Source: Platycnemis pennipes (lineage: Eukaryota; Arthropoda; Insecta; Odonata; Platycnemididae). Taken from it: 64,000 nt of DNA. A program made the position numbers and the translations under genes. The notes beneath the pieces were generated by a model, which saw only the letters and a list, made by a program, of their open reading frames with translations, was not told the origin of the DNA and did no database searches. The stretch covers positions 54,850,872-54,914,871 of the forward strand of contig OW121852.1 of NCBI GenBank assembly GCA_933228895.1, in the 5' to 3' direction. How positions within the stretch are numbered: position 1 is the first letter of the stretch; every line of letters starts with the position of its first letter. Below, in pieces: positions 63,360 through 64,000 of the stretch.

Positions 63360-64000
63360 TTAATAATTTTGATGTTTTTATAAGTACCTTGAGTGATGTA
63401 TCAGTTTCACTTTGTGAATCAAAGGTGAAAGAATAAGCCAAATTTAAAACTCAAAAACTTTTTCATAGGATGTTATTAGAATTTTGCATCTGGTGAAAAT
63501 AACAGCACCCCATGCTACTAATGAATTAAAGCAACATCATTTGCAGTACTGAATCAGGAAAAATGTAGCAGAAAATGTATGCCTTGTGTTGGTGTCCTTC
63601 ATATTCCATCTATGTGAATAAAGCTAGCTTGTTGAGGCAGTCATCGACCGTGGAATGGTATGGAAATTTACTTCCCTTCCAATTTTTGTGACTGTTATTA
63701 CCATTTTTGAATGATGCACTCTTGCAAGATATATCTGTTCAATGAGGATTGTTTGTTTCATGTTGAAAGTGAGAATTAAGTGACTCGGTGAGCTGTATGA
63801 CAAAAGAGTTCTTTTTTCTGATAGAAAAAGATTATCTCAGAAAGTGATTAGGGGAAAGGAAATCCTCCTCAGACAGGAAAAGGAATAACATGAGTCTCAG
63901 GACTGAAGAGAAAGACCAGGCGTGTTACAGTGATGATATAGTTAATATGGAGCCAACGGAGTCCAATGGCATGAATACCCCAAAGTAAAAGGGCAAATTT
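63360..64000. other. Nothing recognised at the right edge
   Basis: No exon, RNA gene or repeat boundary is supported in this last stretch. Confidence 0.4.

Overview
This window looks like a piece of an arthropod nuclear genome, most likely an insect. It is AT-rich, with genes split by multi-kilobase GT-AG introns and heavy loading by eukaryotic mobile DNA: tRNA-derived SINEs, several non-LTR retrotransposon relics, a Copia LTR retrotransposon whose primer site matches the tRNA-iMet anticodon-arm sequence, piggyBac remnants, MITEs and a possible Penelope-like insertion. The species cannot be fixed from the sequence. There are no prokaryotic operons, no CRISPR arrays and no rRNA.

Two host genes can be assembled by hand from splice sites and reading phase. 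(1) On the + strand, about 33.6 to 58.9 kb, lies a complete lysophosphatidic acid acyltransferase of the AGPAT5 type: seven coding exons, 389 residues (377 if the second ATG is used), with the NHQSTVD and FPEGTR motifs. (2) On the - strand, about 25.6 down to 6.8 kb, lies part of a gene I do not recognise: six exons with compatible phases giving about 416 residues. Three consecutive exons each encode one copy of a Cys/His motif, C-x-W-C-G-x-C-x2-H-C-x(8-9)-C, followed by an acidic run. Both ends of this gene are unseen. The two genes are divergent; candidate first exons for each side (30.7 kb on -, 31.4 kb on +) are weak.

Layout. 0 to 6.3 kb: MITEs, a foldback element and two LINE tails. 6.7 to 25.6 kb: the - strand gene, its introns holding LINE relics, MITEs (one with TTAA flanks) and a full SINE with 12-bp target duplications just 3' of its most 5' exon. 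25.6 to 33.6 kb: intergenic, with an RTE-like LINE tail. 33.6 to 58.9 kb: AGPAT5-like gene; intron 2 carries a 1.7-kb element with inverted termini and a nested tRNA-like unit, intron 4 a ~560-bp repeat also present inverted at 24 kb, and intron 6 (10.7 kb) a nest of insertions including an intact Copia element with identical LTRs inside an older inverted-repeat element, and a LINE split by piggyBac and other DNA. 58.9 to 64 kb: probable 3' UTR and downstream sequence, with a perfect 84-bp tandem duplication and another SINE.

The best leads are the exon-duplicated Cys/His-acidic gene on the - strand, the recent and apparently intact Copia copy in sense orientation in the last intron of the acyltransferase gene, and the two stem-loop insertions whose cores resemble the self-cleaving-ribozyme-like ends of Penelope-type elements.
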